38,415 bases of DNA from Syntrophaceae bacterium UBA1163. GTDB taxonomy: Bacteria > Desulfobacterota > BSN033 > UBA1163. Positions 31,718-38,415 of this stretch are shown in pieces. Numbering within the stretch: position 1 is the first letter of the stretch; the number at the start of each line of letters is the position of its first letter. The stretch lies in contig DBZJ01000010.1 in the NCBI GenBank assembly GCA_002311635.1, forward strand, positions 414 to 38,828, given 5' to 3'. A program made the position numbers and the translations under genes. The notes beneath the pieces are model-generated. The model had not been told where the DNA came from. It saw only the letters and a program-made list of their open reading frames with translations, and made no database searches.

Positions 31718-32920
31718 ATGAGTCGATTGAGCAAGGCGTTTATTCCATTCAAAGGTTATTTCTCATCACCATTCTGTCGCTGGCAAGGAAGTCTTGCCAA
31801 TGAGAATGCCATCGTTCTCGGAGCAGCGACAGCCAACCGATGGTTTAAGAAGAGGAAGCTGGATCCGACTGTAATCGACTATCTTTATTTTGGAATGACC
31901 GTAGCTCAACGCTATATGTTTTACAGTCACACCTGGGCAGCGGCCATGGTCGCGGAGGGGGCAAAAGATATACCCGCTCTCATGATCAATCAAGCCTGCA
32001 CGACCTCCGCCACCGGTATCTATCTGGTGGCCCAAAATATCGAAGTCGGAGCCTACCAGACAGGATATGCCTTGATGGCAGATCGCTGCTCAAACGGGCC
32101 CCACACCGTTTGGGCCAACCCGACGGGCCCCGGTGGAGAGCTGGAATCTGAGAACTGGATGATGGACAATTTCAATCGAGACCCGGCGGCCGGTTTTAAA
32201 ATGATACAGACTGCCGAGAATGTGGCCAAGAAAATAGGGACCACGAAGGAGGAATGCGACGCGGTCACCTTAAGGAGATACAAGCAATACTTGGACTCTT
32301 TGGCCAATGACAGGGCCTTTCAAAAAAGGTATATGTTTCCCGCGGAGGTCAAGATCGGTAAAAAGGAGACGAAGCTCGTTGAAGAAGACGAGGGAGTGAC
32401 ACCAACGACAGCCGAGGGTCTGGCCAAGCTGGCTCCTGTCGAGCCCGGAGGTGTCCTCACTTATGGATCACAGACTCATCCTGCGGACGGCAACTGCGGG
32501 TGTATCATTAGCACCCGGGAAAAAGCAAGAGAGCTGAGTGCGGATCCAAAGGTCGAGATTCAAATTGTCTCCTATGGCTTTGCCAGGGCCAAGAAGGGCT
32601 ATATGGCAGAAGCCCCTGTCCCTGCGGCGCAGATGGCCCTTCGAGATGCCGGAATCACTGTCAAGGATCTCAAAGCCGTAAAGACTCACAGCCCCTTCGT
32701 GGTCAATGATATTTACATGAGTCGAATGATGGGGATGGACGTGAATTGGATGAACAATTACGGGAATTCGATGATCTACGGCCATCCCCAGGGACCCACC
32801 GGAGGGAGGTTGATCGCTGAACTGATAGAAGAGATGGCCATGCTCGGTGGAGGTTATGGCCTGTGGGCTGGTTGTGCCGCTGGCGACACCGGAGCAGCCA
32901 TGGTATTTAAGGTAGGCTGA
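31718..32920 (+). CDS. Thiolase family protein (acetyl-CoA acetyltransferase-like)
   Basis: 400 residues. Nucleophile Cys94 in INQACTTSATGI, His356 in YGHPQGPTGGRLIAEL and second Cys386 in WAGCAAGDTGAAMVF, so the thiolase triad is complete. The region around GHP has NNYGNSMIYGHPQGPTG in place of the common NPHGGAIALGHPLGASG. It therefore belongs to a divergent subgroup, perhaps acting on aromatic or branched acyl-CoAs rather than acetoacetyl-CoA (inference). The ATG at 31718 follows AAAGGAGGAG. It forms a pair with the preceding 3-hydroxyacyl-CoA dehydrogenase. Confidence 0.9.
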   Translation: MSRLSKAFIPFKGYFSSPFCRWQGSLANENAIVLGAATANRWFKKRKLDPTVIDYLYFGMTVAQRYMFYSHTWAAAMVAEGAKDIPALMINQACTTSATGIYLVAQNIEVGAYQTGYALMADRCSNGPHTVWANPTGPGGELESENWMMDNFNRDPAAGFKMIQTAENVAKKIGTTKEECDAVTLRRYKQYLDSLANDRAFQKRYMFPAEVKIGKKETKLVEEDEGVTPTTAEGLAKLAPVEPGGVLTYGSQTHPADGNCGCIISTREKARELSADPKVEIQIVSYGFARAKKGYMAEAPVPAAQMALRDAGITVKDLKAVKTHSPFVVNDIYMSRMMGMDVNWMNNYGNSMIYGHPQGPTGGRLIAELIEEMAMLGGGYGLWAGCAAGDTGAAMVFKVG

Positions 32921-33187
32921 TCGGCTCTGCGGCAGAGTATAGTTTTCGGTCCTAAGACGTCATTCCGTGCTTGACACGGAATCCAGTAACGTTTCCTGGA
33001 TACCGGCTTTCGCCGGTATGACGGCCTCGCGGCAAGCTGTGGGGGAATACACCCGGAGTGATCCAATAATCGTATTTGGGCGATTTGTTATCATCCGTTC
33101 TATTCGTGATCGTGATTCGCTGTCATTTGTGCTATTCGCCGTCCCAGATTCTTCTCTAAATCGGCCTCTAGGTTAGAATATCTTAAT
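32921..33187. repeat. Spacer with a GTCATTCCG...GGAATCCAG type repeat
   Basis: Two hairpins, ATTCCGTG...CACGGAAT within 32959-32986 and ATACCGGCTTTCGCCGGTAT within 32998-33020. Together they form the widespread repeat whose plus-frame translation reads SWIPAFAGMT. Apparent small ORFs here are translations of the repeat. The rest of the gap shows no gene. Confidence 0.65.
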
Positions 33188-33215
33188 TTGACAAACTTCT
33201 GCGAATCATTATATC
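33188..33215 (+). promoter_or_regulatory. Likely promoter of the CsgG-like/VCBS gene
   Basis: TTGACA (33188-33193), a 16-base spacer, then TATATC (33210-33215), about 55 bases before the ATG at 33269. Confidence 0.45.
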
Positions 33216-33268
33216 CTTAGCGTGTCTGTCCGAGGACATCAAATCCAAATCACGGGAAAGGAACTCCA

Positions 33269-34885
33269 ATGAGATTCAAAGTTATCGTCCTGTGCTTATT
33301 TCTCGCCCTTCTTCTTGCCCTTCCCTCTCCTTCGATCACTCAAATGAGAAATCCCAAAAAGGTCTATAAAGTAGCCATCCTTCCTTTCATGATTCACAGC
33401 CAGGAAAATCTGGATTATCTCCAGGCAGGGATCTATGACATCCTCACCTCCCGAATTACCGTGGACGACAGAATCATTGTCATGGAACGATCCCTCGTCG
33501 AGCGGGCGCTCCTTGAAGAGAAGCCGACGCGTCTGGACGAGACAACGGCCTCGAAGATCGGGATGAAAATCGGCGCCGACTATATCGTTCTCGGAAGTAT
33601 CACGAAGGTCGGCGATTATATCAGCCTCGATGCACGCCTGATCAGTCTTACCGAAGAGAAACCCCCTCTCAGCGCCTTCACGCAGCATAAAGGCATTGAC
33701 GATGTAATGCTAAAGATCGGCGATTTTGCTCAGGACATCGGAAATAAGATCCTGGGCCGTCGCGCCGTGGCCGGTCGTCCGGGTGAACGTAGAGAAGGGA
33801 GGGCGATCGAAAGGTTAGGCCGGGCAGACATCGATTATAAGAAGAGTCAGACCTTCGGCTTCGAAATCAAAGGTCTCGATATCGGAGATGTGGATGGAGA
33901 TGGAAAGAACGAGCTGGTGGTCATGGACAGCAATAACCTCTACGTTTTCAAGTACGATGGAGAGAAGCTAAGCCTCTTCCAAAAGATCGCGGCAGGGTCC
34001 GAAAACAACTTTTTGACCCTGGATGTAGCGGATTTGAATCGGAACGGACGTGCGGAGATTATTGTAAGTTCTGTCGTTGGAGACGATGTCCGTTCTTTCA
34101 TCTTTGAATACGAAGAGGGGAAATTCAAGAAGGTAATGGAAAAGGCGGGCTGGTTTTTTCGCGTCTTAGATCATCCGAAAGAAGGGCCTATTTTATTGGG
34201 TCAGCAGAGAGGGGCCGATGGCTTGCCGGTGAACCCGATCTACAGGATGGTCTGGAAGAAAAAATCTTTTGAGAAGGGGCCCAAGATGAACTTTCCAGCG
34301 GAGACGACGATCTTCGGCCTCGCCATGGCCGACATCAGGGGAAAAGGAAAGCCTGAGATCATTGCCCTTGATAGCTTTAATTGTTTGAACATCTTCTCAG
34401 AAGACGGAAAGAACCCGTGGAGGAGCAAGGACCGATTCGGGGGGACAAACAATTTCTATGAGACCTTAAAAACGACGGATATTGCGTTCAGACCGGGGGG
34501 TGCAGGCCAGCCTGGGGACTCCCCCTCCACGCTGGTAGATATTCGCGGAAGAATCCTTGTTAAAGACCTCTTCGGCGAGGGGGTTCCACAGATCATCATC
34601 AACAAAAACGAATTCTTAACCGGGAATCTCTCCGAGAGAGTAAAAATTTACGACAAGGCCGAAATCCGGGGCCTCGTCTGGGGAGAAGATGGCCTCGCAA
34701 CCGACTGGAAGACCCGGGAGATCAAAGGCTATATTGCCGATTTCCAGCTTAAAGATGTGGCAAACGATGGGAATGAAGAGCTCGTCGTCGCTGTCGTCGC
34801 TCCACCAGATACCGAAGGAGAGGGCATCACGACATTTTTCTCCAAAAAATCGAGAAGCAACATCTATTTCTTCAAGCTCTATTAA
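33269..34885 (+). CDS. Exported protein with CsgG/TolB-N-like domain and VCBS/FG-GAP repeats
   Basis: 538 residues. A hydrophobic signal sequence (MRFKVIVLCLFLALLLALPSP) leads to a domain of about 130 residues: KVAILPFMIHSQENLDYLQAGIYDILTSRI, VMERSLVERALLEE, IGMKIGADYIVLGSITKVGDYISLDARLI. This is like CsgG/FlgO/TolB-N proteins that help form outer-membrane secretion or assembly structures. From about residue 200 come integrin-like VCBS units: DIGDVDGDGKNELVVMD, DVADLNRNGRAEIIVSS, MADIRGKGKPEIIALD and DVANDGNEELVVAV. The first has the full DxDxDG calcium-binding loop. ATG at 33269 after AAAGGAAC. Possible role: surface or periplasmic scaffold. It stands upstream of the porin. Confidence 0.82.
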   Translation: MRFKVIVLCLFLALLLALPSPSITQMRNPKKVYKVAILPFMIHSQENLDYLQAGIYDILTSRITVDDRIIVMERSLVERALLEEKPTRLDETTASKIGMKIGADYIVLGSITKVGDYISLDARLISLTEEKPPLSAFTQHKGIDDVMLKIGDFAQDIGNKILGRRAVAGRPGERREGRAIERLGRADIDYKKSQTFGFEIKGLDIGDVDGDGKNELVVMDSNNLYVFKYDGEKLSLFQKIAAGSENNFLTLDVADLNRNGRAEIIVSSVVGDDVRSFIFEYEEGKFKKVMEKAGWFFRVLDHPKEGPILLGQQRGADGLPVNPIYRMVWKKKSFEKGPKMNFPAETTIFGLAMADIRGKGKPEIIALDSFNCLNIFSEDGKNPWRSKDRFGGTNNFYETLKTTDIAFRPGGAGQPGDSPSTLVDIRGRILVKDLFGEGVPQIIINKNEFLTGNLSERVKIYDKAEIRGLVWGEDGLATDWKTREIKGYIADFQLKDVANDGNEELVVAVVAPPDTEGEGITTFFSKKSRSNIYFFKLY

Positions 34886-35284
34886 AGGCCGTGTCCGTGT
34901 CACGTGTCGCGTGTCCGGGAAATCATTAATAAAAGACCATGTCCGTACGCAGGCGTGACCGTGTATGTGTGACGCGTCCTTCCTCATCCTATGCCCCAAC
35001 GAATCTAATTCAACAAGCAGGAGGTTAACCGCCATAGAATATCGTTAACACCCCCTCTATTTCCCGCTAAGTTAAGGGATGAATAGAGGTGGGGTGCAGC
35101 GAGGGATGCCACCGATAGGAAAACCCGAAGAGCCTTGAAGGATATTAAAAGGATAAACGTATTCTGTTCTCATACCAGAATACGAGCGTGTTCTTCATAT
35201 GTAATCCAAGTTGCCGGAATTTTTAGGTTAATTTTAAATACGGACACGTGACACGGGCACGGACACGTCCTTAAAAAAAAATGC
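34886..35284. repeat. Spacer with CGTGTCCGTG repeats, a strong hairpin and one inverted arm
   Basis: CGTGTCCGTGTCACGTGTCG begins at 34890, four bases after the preceding stop. A second, decayed arm in the same orientation follows at 34939-34978 and is interrupted by ACGCAGGCGT (34947-34956). An inverted arm CGGACACGTGACACGGGCAC lies at 35241-35260, extending to 35270. Between them is a hairpin CACCCCCTCTATT...AATAGAGGTGGGGTG (35049-35096). The 350-base interior has no credible gene, so it may be a cassette that lost its gene. Confidence 0.55.
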
Positions 35285-35313
35285 TTGACATCTTTTTTGA
35301 GGAGTGGTATAAA
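35285..35313 (+). promoter_or_regulatory. Strong sigma70 promoter of the porin gene
   Basis: TTGACA (35285-35290), exactly 17 bases, then TATAAA (35308-35313). Transcription would start near 35320, giving a 260-base leader before the porin ATG. Confidence 0.75.
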
Positions 35314-35319
35314 ATCCGA

Positions 35320-35580
35320 AATTAAAAATTTCTAATTTTTTTGAATGGGTCTTTCACAAATTCAGGGGAAAGGAGGTGGTAAGATTCCATAGTGATTTGT
35401 GATAGTGAAGAGTGGGGGTGAAAGAAGAACGGATCATGCACCACCAGCACGAATCACTAAGACCAGGAAAAAAAGGAGGTGAAGATTCACACGGTAAAAA
35501 GTGGTAGTGAATTTTGTTAGCGGTTCTACGATTCACGAAACATGATTCACCCATCACGAAATGAAAGAGGAGGAAAAGAG
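35320..35580 (+). promoter_or_regulatory. Long porin mRNA leader with duplicated SD-like motif
   Basis: AGGAGGTG plus AAGATTC occurs twice (35371-35387 with two extra bases, and 35474-35488), far upstream of the true SD GAGGAGG at about 35570. Neither copy has a start codon at proper spacing. GTGATT/GATTCAC-type palindromes are scattered around them. The leader could sequester or load ribosomes, or may simply be two decayed repeat copies. Confidence 0.4.
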
Positions 35581-37269
35581 ATGAAAAAATTAATTGTTCT
35601 ATCTTTAGCCGGGCTTCTGATTTTGGCCTTCGGCGCAACCGCCAACGCCCAAAAATTGGAGTTCAGGGCATCCGGGTTCATCGACACCCAAACATTTATC
35701 GGGTTCAATGTTCCGGAATATTCATTTGGTGCAAACAATTACAATATGGTCAATCCAGGTTTTTCCATTAACAACCTTCCTAACGCTGGCCCTTCGGGCT
35801 TCGGCGTTGGACCCTTCGGCACCTATGTTCAACCTAGTATTCTTGGGACGAGTGTTGCTCCCACAGGTTGGAACAAGACCGCATCGAACTGGGAAGGCCG
35901 TGCCCACCTCAAATTCGATGCAGTCATGGGCCCGAGTTTGAGCGGAACCATCTACTTTGAAATAGACACGTTCAGATGGGGCAGCGCATACGGAACGGTA
36001 AATAGCCCATGGAGTTTCTTCAGTGGCAACGGGAGAGAAGCCAACAACTTCGGCGGGTGGACCACTGACCGGACTGCAGTGGAGGTCAAGAACATTTATG
36101 TTGATGTCGGCCTCCCCTATTTCGGAATCCCCTGGCCCATTACAGTAAGAGTCGGGGCGCAACCCATAGGCGTCCGGCCCGCGATGATGCTCTACTCGGA
36201 TGGTACGGGCGTCACAGCCGGCATCAAGGCTGGCCCTGTGCTCATCAACCCGATTTACGCCAAGGCAGTCGCGTCACCTGATTTTACACACCAAGATTCG
36301 GATATCTGGGGCCTTCAGGCAAACGCCAAGGTTAGCACTTTCACGGTTGGTGGCTATGGTCTCTATTATAGAATGGGCACCTACCCCTTCTTCGGTTTCA
36401 GTGGTTTTACGACCACCCCTATGGGGTTAATTGACACAGTCCAAGGCACCATGAAATCGGACATGTGGTGGCTGGGAGTTTATGCGCAGGGCAAGGCAGG
36501 TCCGGTCGATTTGGACTTCGACTTTGTCTATGATCTCGGCAAGGTTAATGACGAACAGAGCGCTTACCCGCATGTTACTTACCAGGGCTTTGCAACACGG
36601 CTCAATGTGGAATTTCCATGGGAGAAGTTCAAGTTTGGAGTAACCGGCATGTACGCCTCAGGTGCTGACGCCCGTCACACTGATCCTCAAGGGATCCCAG
36701 GAGCCCTTACAAGCATCGGGACATTTTCTAAAACCAATAAAAGCTTCGTCGTTCCGCCTGGTTCAGAACAGGCCGCTATTAATAGCGAGTCAATAGTGGT
36801 CTATGACATGGAAGCCGGAGCCACCGGAGGCTATGGTATCGGCGCCACTTCCAATTACTACCAGATGGGAAGAGGCGGATTCGGCGGAACCTGGTTTGCC
36901 AAGGCCTATACAAGTCTCAAGCTCGCTCCCTGGTATAAACTGACTGCCCAGGCACTTTACATCGGTGATACGACCACTCACGGAGACACCTTTGGCACTG
37001 CAGTGAAACACAACGGGCAGTTCAAGGATGACCAGACCATTGGCGTGGAACTTGACATTATGCAGGATATACAGATCTACAAGAACCTCAGGTTCTGGAT
37101 GGGCTACGGATACCTCTTTGCTGGCAAAGCCTTAGCGATTAACGAGGGCGCTGTTGGTGGGTTCGGATTAAATGCAGGACTGCCACCAAACTTCACTCTT
37201 TTCCCCGGCCTCAACCGTACGCCGGAGAACCCGTGGGCCTTCAGGACAAGACTCATCTACACCTTCTAA
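35581..37269 (+). CDS. Outer-membrane porin (beta-barrel)
   Basis: 562 residues. A clear signal peptide MKKLIVLSLAGLLILAFGATANAQ is cleaved after ANA. The mature protein has alternating polar/hydrophobic strands rich in Gly, Tyr, Trp and Phe, for example SGTIYFEIDTFRWGSAYG, VGGYGLYYRMGTYPFFG and LGVYAQGKAGPVDLDFDFVYDLG. It ends in LIYTF, with the terminal Phe recognised by the BAM complex. The ATG at 35581 is chosen because GAGGAGG lies about nine bases upstream and the signal peptide starts there; the frame extends to 35542 without a signal. It has a strong promoter and its own terminator, so it is probably a highly expressed monocistron. Confidence 0.88.
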   Translation: MKKLIVLSLAGLLILAFGATANAQKLEFRASGFIDTQTFIGFNVPEYSFGANNYNMVNPGFSINNLPNAGPSGFGVGPFGTYVQPSILGTSVAPTGWNKTASNWEGRAHLKFDAVMGPSLSGTIYFEIDTFRWGSAYGTVNSPWSFFSGNGREANNFGGWTTDRTAVEVKNIYVDVGLPYFGIPWPITVRVGAQPIGVRPAMMLYSDGTGVTAGIKAGPVLINPIYAKAVASPDFTHQDSDIWGLQANAKVSTFTVGGYGLYYRMGTYPFFGFSGFTTTPMGLIDTVQGTMKSDMWWLGVYAQGKAGPVDLDFDFVYDLGKVNDEQSAYPHVTYQGFATRLNVEFPWEKFKFGVTGMYASGADARHTDPQGIPGALTSIGTFSKTNKSFVVPPGSEQAAINSESIVVYDMEAGATGGYGIGATSNYYQMGRGGFGGTWFAKAYTSLKLAPWYKLTAQALYIGDTTTHGDTFGTAVKHNGQFKDDQTIGVELDIMQDIQIYKNLRFWMGYGYLFAGKALAINEGAVGGFGLNAGLPPNFTLFPGLNRTPENPWAFRTRLIYTF

Positions 37270-37283
37270 CCGAATCGTAGTCA

Positions 37284-37316
37284 AAAGGGCGGTCATCTTG
37301 GCCGCCCTTTTTTTTG
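37284..37316 (+). terminator. Intrinsic terminator of the porin gene
   Basis: AAGGGCGG (37285-37292) pairs with CCGCCCTT (37302-37309) around a 9-base loop and runs into eight or nine T residues. It starts 15 bases after the porin stop. Confidence 0.93.
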
Positions 37317-37640
37317 CCTTGAGTCAAATCCGGAGAAATCTTTAAATCCCAAAAAGCGTGGCCGCAGCCATTAAAAGGCTGCGTTTCGCAAGCCTGTAGC
37401 CGCAAGCCTCAGCTTGCGCATCGAGGTTTCCTTCGTCGCGTTTTTTTGCGCAGGTTAAAACCTGCCTCGCCGAGGCAGGCGAGGTAGGCCTGCGGCTACA
37501 ATTTTGACTACGGATGGTAGTCCTGATTTACTTATCTTGACATCTCCATCAAAATTGGTAATATAACACTAAACCCTCAGCCCTTTCTCCCGGTCTCTTC
37601 CAATCGGAGAGAGGAGGAGGGATGAGAGCAAGGAGACCTT
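37317..37640. repeat. REP-like element and C/T-A/G hairpin before the lipoprotein gene
   Basis: TGTAGCCGCA (37395-37404) is inverted as TGCGGCTACA (37491-37500), both with a GTAG head. Inside are the hairpin CGCAAGC...GCTTGCG and the palindrome CCTGCCTCGCCGAGGCAGG (37461-37479). A second hairpin (37574-37626, CTCTTCC/GGAGAG type) resembles that at 5125-5173. No gene is seen. Confidence 0.65.
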
Positions 37641-38415
37641 ATGACCCAAGATAAGAAATTCATCGTCGGTATTCTCGTTTTCTCAACGGCGTCTCTCTTT
37701 GTTTTAATCTCGTGTTCCAGTTTCCCTTTGTTCGGGACGAAGAAGGAAGAGAAGATAGAGAAGCTCCCCGAGGGAAGGACAGTAACCGTCGAAGGAATGG
37801 AAACGATAAAAGGCGCGAATCCCTCGAAGTCAGAGACCCCTTCCGCTAAGAAGCCTTCCACTCCAGCACCCCCTGCTGTTAAAGAAACAGAAACCAAGGT
37901 CGCCTCCGCCTCTTCCGCTCCCTCCAGGCCTTTCTATACCCCCTCCCTTGCCTTCTCCGAAACGGGGTTTAAGAAAAAGGTGGCGATCTTGGACTTCGTG
38001 AACAATACTTCCTACAAAGAGGAGAAGATCGGGGAGACCGTGGCGAAAAAGCTTTCGGATAAATTGGAGGCGACCCAGCGGGTGGTGACATTGGACAAAA
38101 CCGTAGTGTCGGAGACGTTAAATCGGGAGGGTTTTAAATTCGAACACCTCTCAGATCCACAGGCGATCAAGCAGGCTCACCAATCTCTTGGAATCCAGGC
38201 ATTTGCCCTGGGGACTGTGACAGATGTCAGCCTTTCGTCCAAAGCCTCTGAAGCCTCGGATGAGGAGGTCGCTTTTGCCACGGCAAAAGTGGAAATCCGT
38301 CTCATCGACGCCTCTACCGGAAACCTCCTGAAAACCTTCGTCGGCAGAAGCCCCATCTTCGGCACCAGAGAGACGGGAGCAGACAGTCGGGGAAAGGCAG
38401 TGCTCAAAGCGATCG
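37641..38415 (+). CDS. Lipoprotein with CsgG/FlgO-like domain (3' end beyond window)
   Basis: The frame is open from the ATG at 37641 (SD AAGGAGA seven bases upstream) to the window end, 258 codons. A lipoprotein signal with lipobox LISC places the lipidated Cys near residue 25. A low-complexity Pro/Ser/Lys linker (about 35-105) precedes a domain beginning KKVAILDFVNNTSYKEEKIGETVAKKLSDKL, then RVVTLDKTVVSETL, LGIQAFALGTVTDVSLSS and KVEIRLIDASTGNLLKTF. This is the CsgG/FlgO/TolB-N fold, shared with the N-terminus of the protein at 33269. With the porin between them, the three may serve one outer-membrane function (inference). Confidence 0.82.
   Translation, partial: MTQDKKFIVGILVFSTASLFVLISCSSFPLFGTKKEEKIEKLPEGRTVTVEGMETIKGANPSKSETPSAKKPSTPAPPAVKETETKVASASSAPSRPFYTPSLAFSETGFKKKVAILDFVNNTSYKEEKIGETVAKKLSDKLEATQRVVTLDKTVVSETLNREGFKFEHLSDPQAIKQAHQSLGIQAFALGTVTDVSLSSKASEASDEEVAFATAKVEIRLIDASTGNLLKTFVGRSPIFGTRETGADSRGKAVLKAI

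Noticed and set aside
32854..33066. Small ORFs reading SYRRKPVSR or SWIPAFAGMT
   Set aside because: These are translations of a widespread intergenic repeat, not proteins.
35049..35170. Possible riboswitch (cobalamin, TPP or c-di-GMP) upstream of the porin
   Set aside because: The hairpin and the GCCACCG stretch do not match the conserved cores of these classes as I know them.
10838..35270. CRISPR array
   Set aside because: The repeats are palindromic, dispersed between genes, unevenly spaced and lack uniform spacers; no cas gene is present.
35376..35520. Leader peptides starting at GTG right after the AGGAGG motifs
   Set aside because: The GTG codons overlap or touch the SD motif, leaving no spacing for initiation.

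Overview
The window looks like chromosomal DNA from a Gram-negative anaerobe, most likely a Desulfobacterota (former Deltaproteobacteria) lineage. The grounds are an outer-membrane porin, SecA, PmbA and a short ArgA-like acetyltransferase next to recN and nadK, plus a thiolase / 3-hydroxyacyl-CoA dehydrogenase pair and a large surface-glycan locus. This placement is inference from gene content; no rRNA or tRNA gene was seen. TTG and GTG starts with good Shine-Dalgarno (SD) sequences are common.

Layout. (1) 1-6.3 kb, minus strand: the 5' end of secA, a membrane-anchored M23 peptidase, pmbA, fabH and alr. (2) 6.7-10.3 kb, plus strand: a ThiF-like enzyme with a fused N-terminal ThiS-like domain and an apparently leaderless promoter, then a 771-residue polytopic protein with a spermidine-synthase-like domain. 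(3) 10.4-18.7 kb, minus: argA-like, recN, a four-helix-bundle gene, nadK, a MetE-like protein, and a tightly overlapping set of two membrane-anchored TPR proteins, a GT-C/TMTC-like membrane protein and a UPF0104 flippase-like protein. (4) 18.7-30.3 kb, minus: a surface-polysaccharide locus with two methyltransferases, FemAB-like, DegT aminotransferase, LegB-like 4,6-dehydratase, sugar nucleotidyltransferase, GT4, a decayed ATP-grasp gene, an O-acetyltransferase, a polysaccharide deacetylase and GT2. It is interrupted by a RAYT transposase and two further four-helix-bundle genes. (5) 30.7-38.4 kb, plus: 3-hydroxyacyl-CoA dehydrogenase, thiolase, a CsgG-like/VCBS-repeat secreted protein, a porin with a strong promoter and terminator, and a CsgG-like lipoprotein cut by the window end.

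The striking feature is dispersed palindromic repeats filling the intergenic spaces. A family built on CGTGTCCGTG and its inverse CACGGACACG begins 2-4 bases after the stop codon of six different genes, always in the same orientation relative to the gene. Three genes of the four-helix-bundle (S23/IVP) family each sit inside inverted repeats. Two use the CGTGTCCGTG arms and one an unrelated AT-rich arm, as if the gene plus its arms were the mobile unit and the gene-less copies were derivatives. A separate family has GTAG heads followed by hairpins; it flanks the RAYT gene on both sides and recurs near 37.4 kb, as expected for REP/BIME elements. Short CCTGC...GCAGG-type palindromes are nested inside other repeats and in one gene 3' end; in one case removing the palindrome exactly restores the host repeat.
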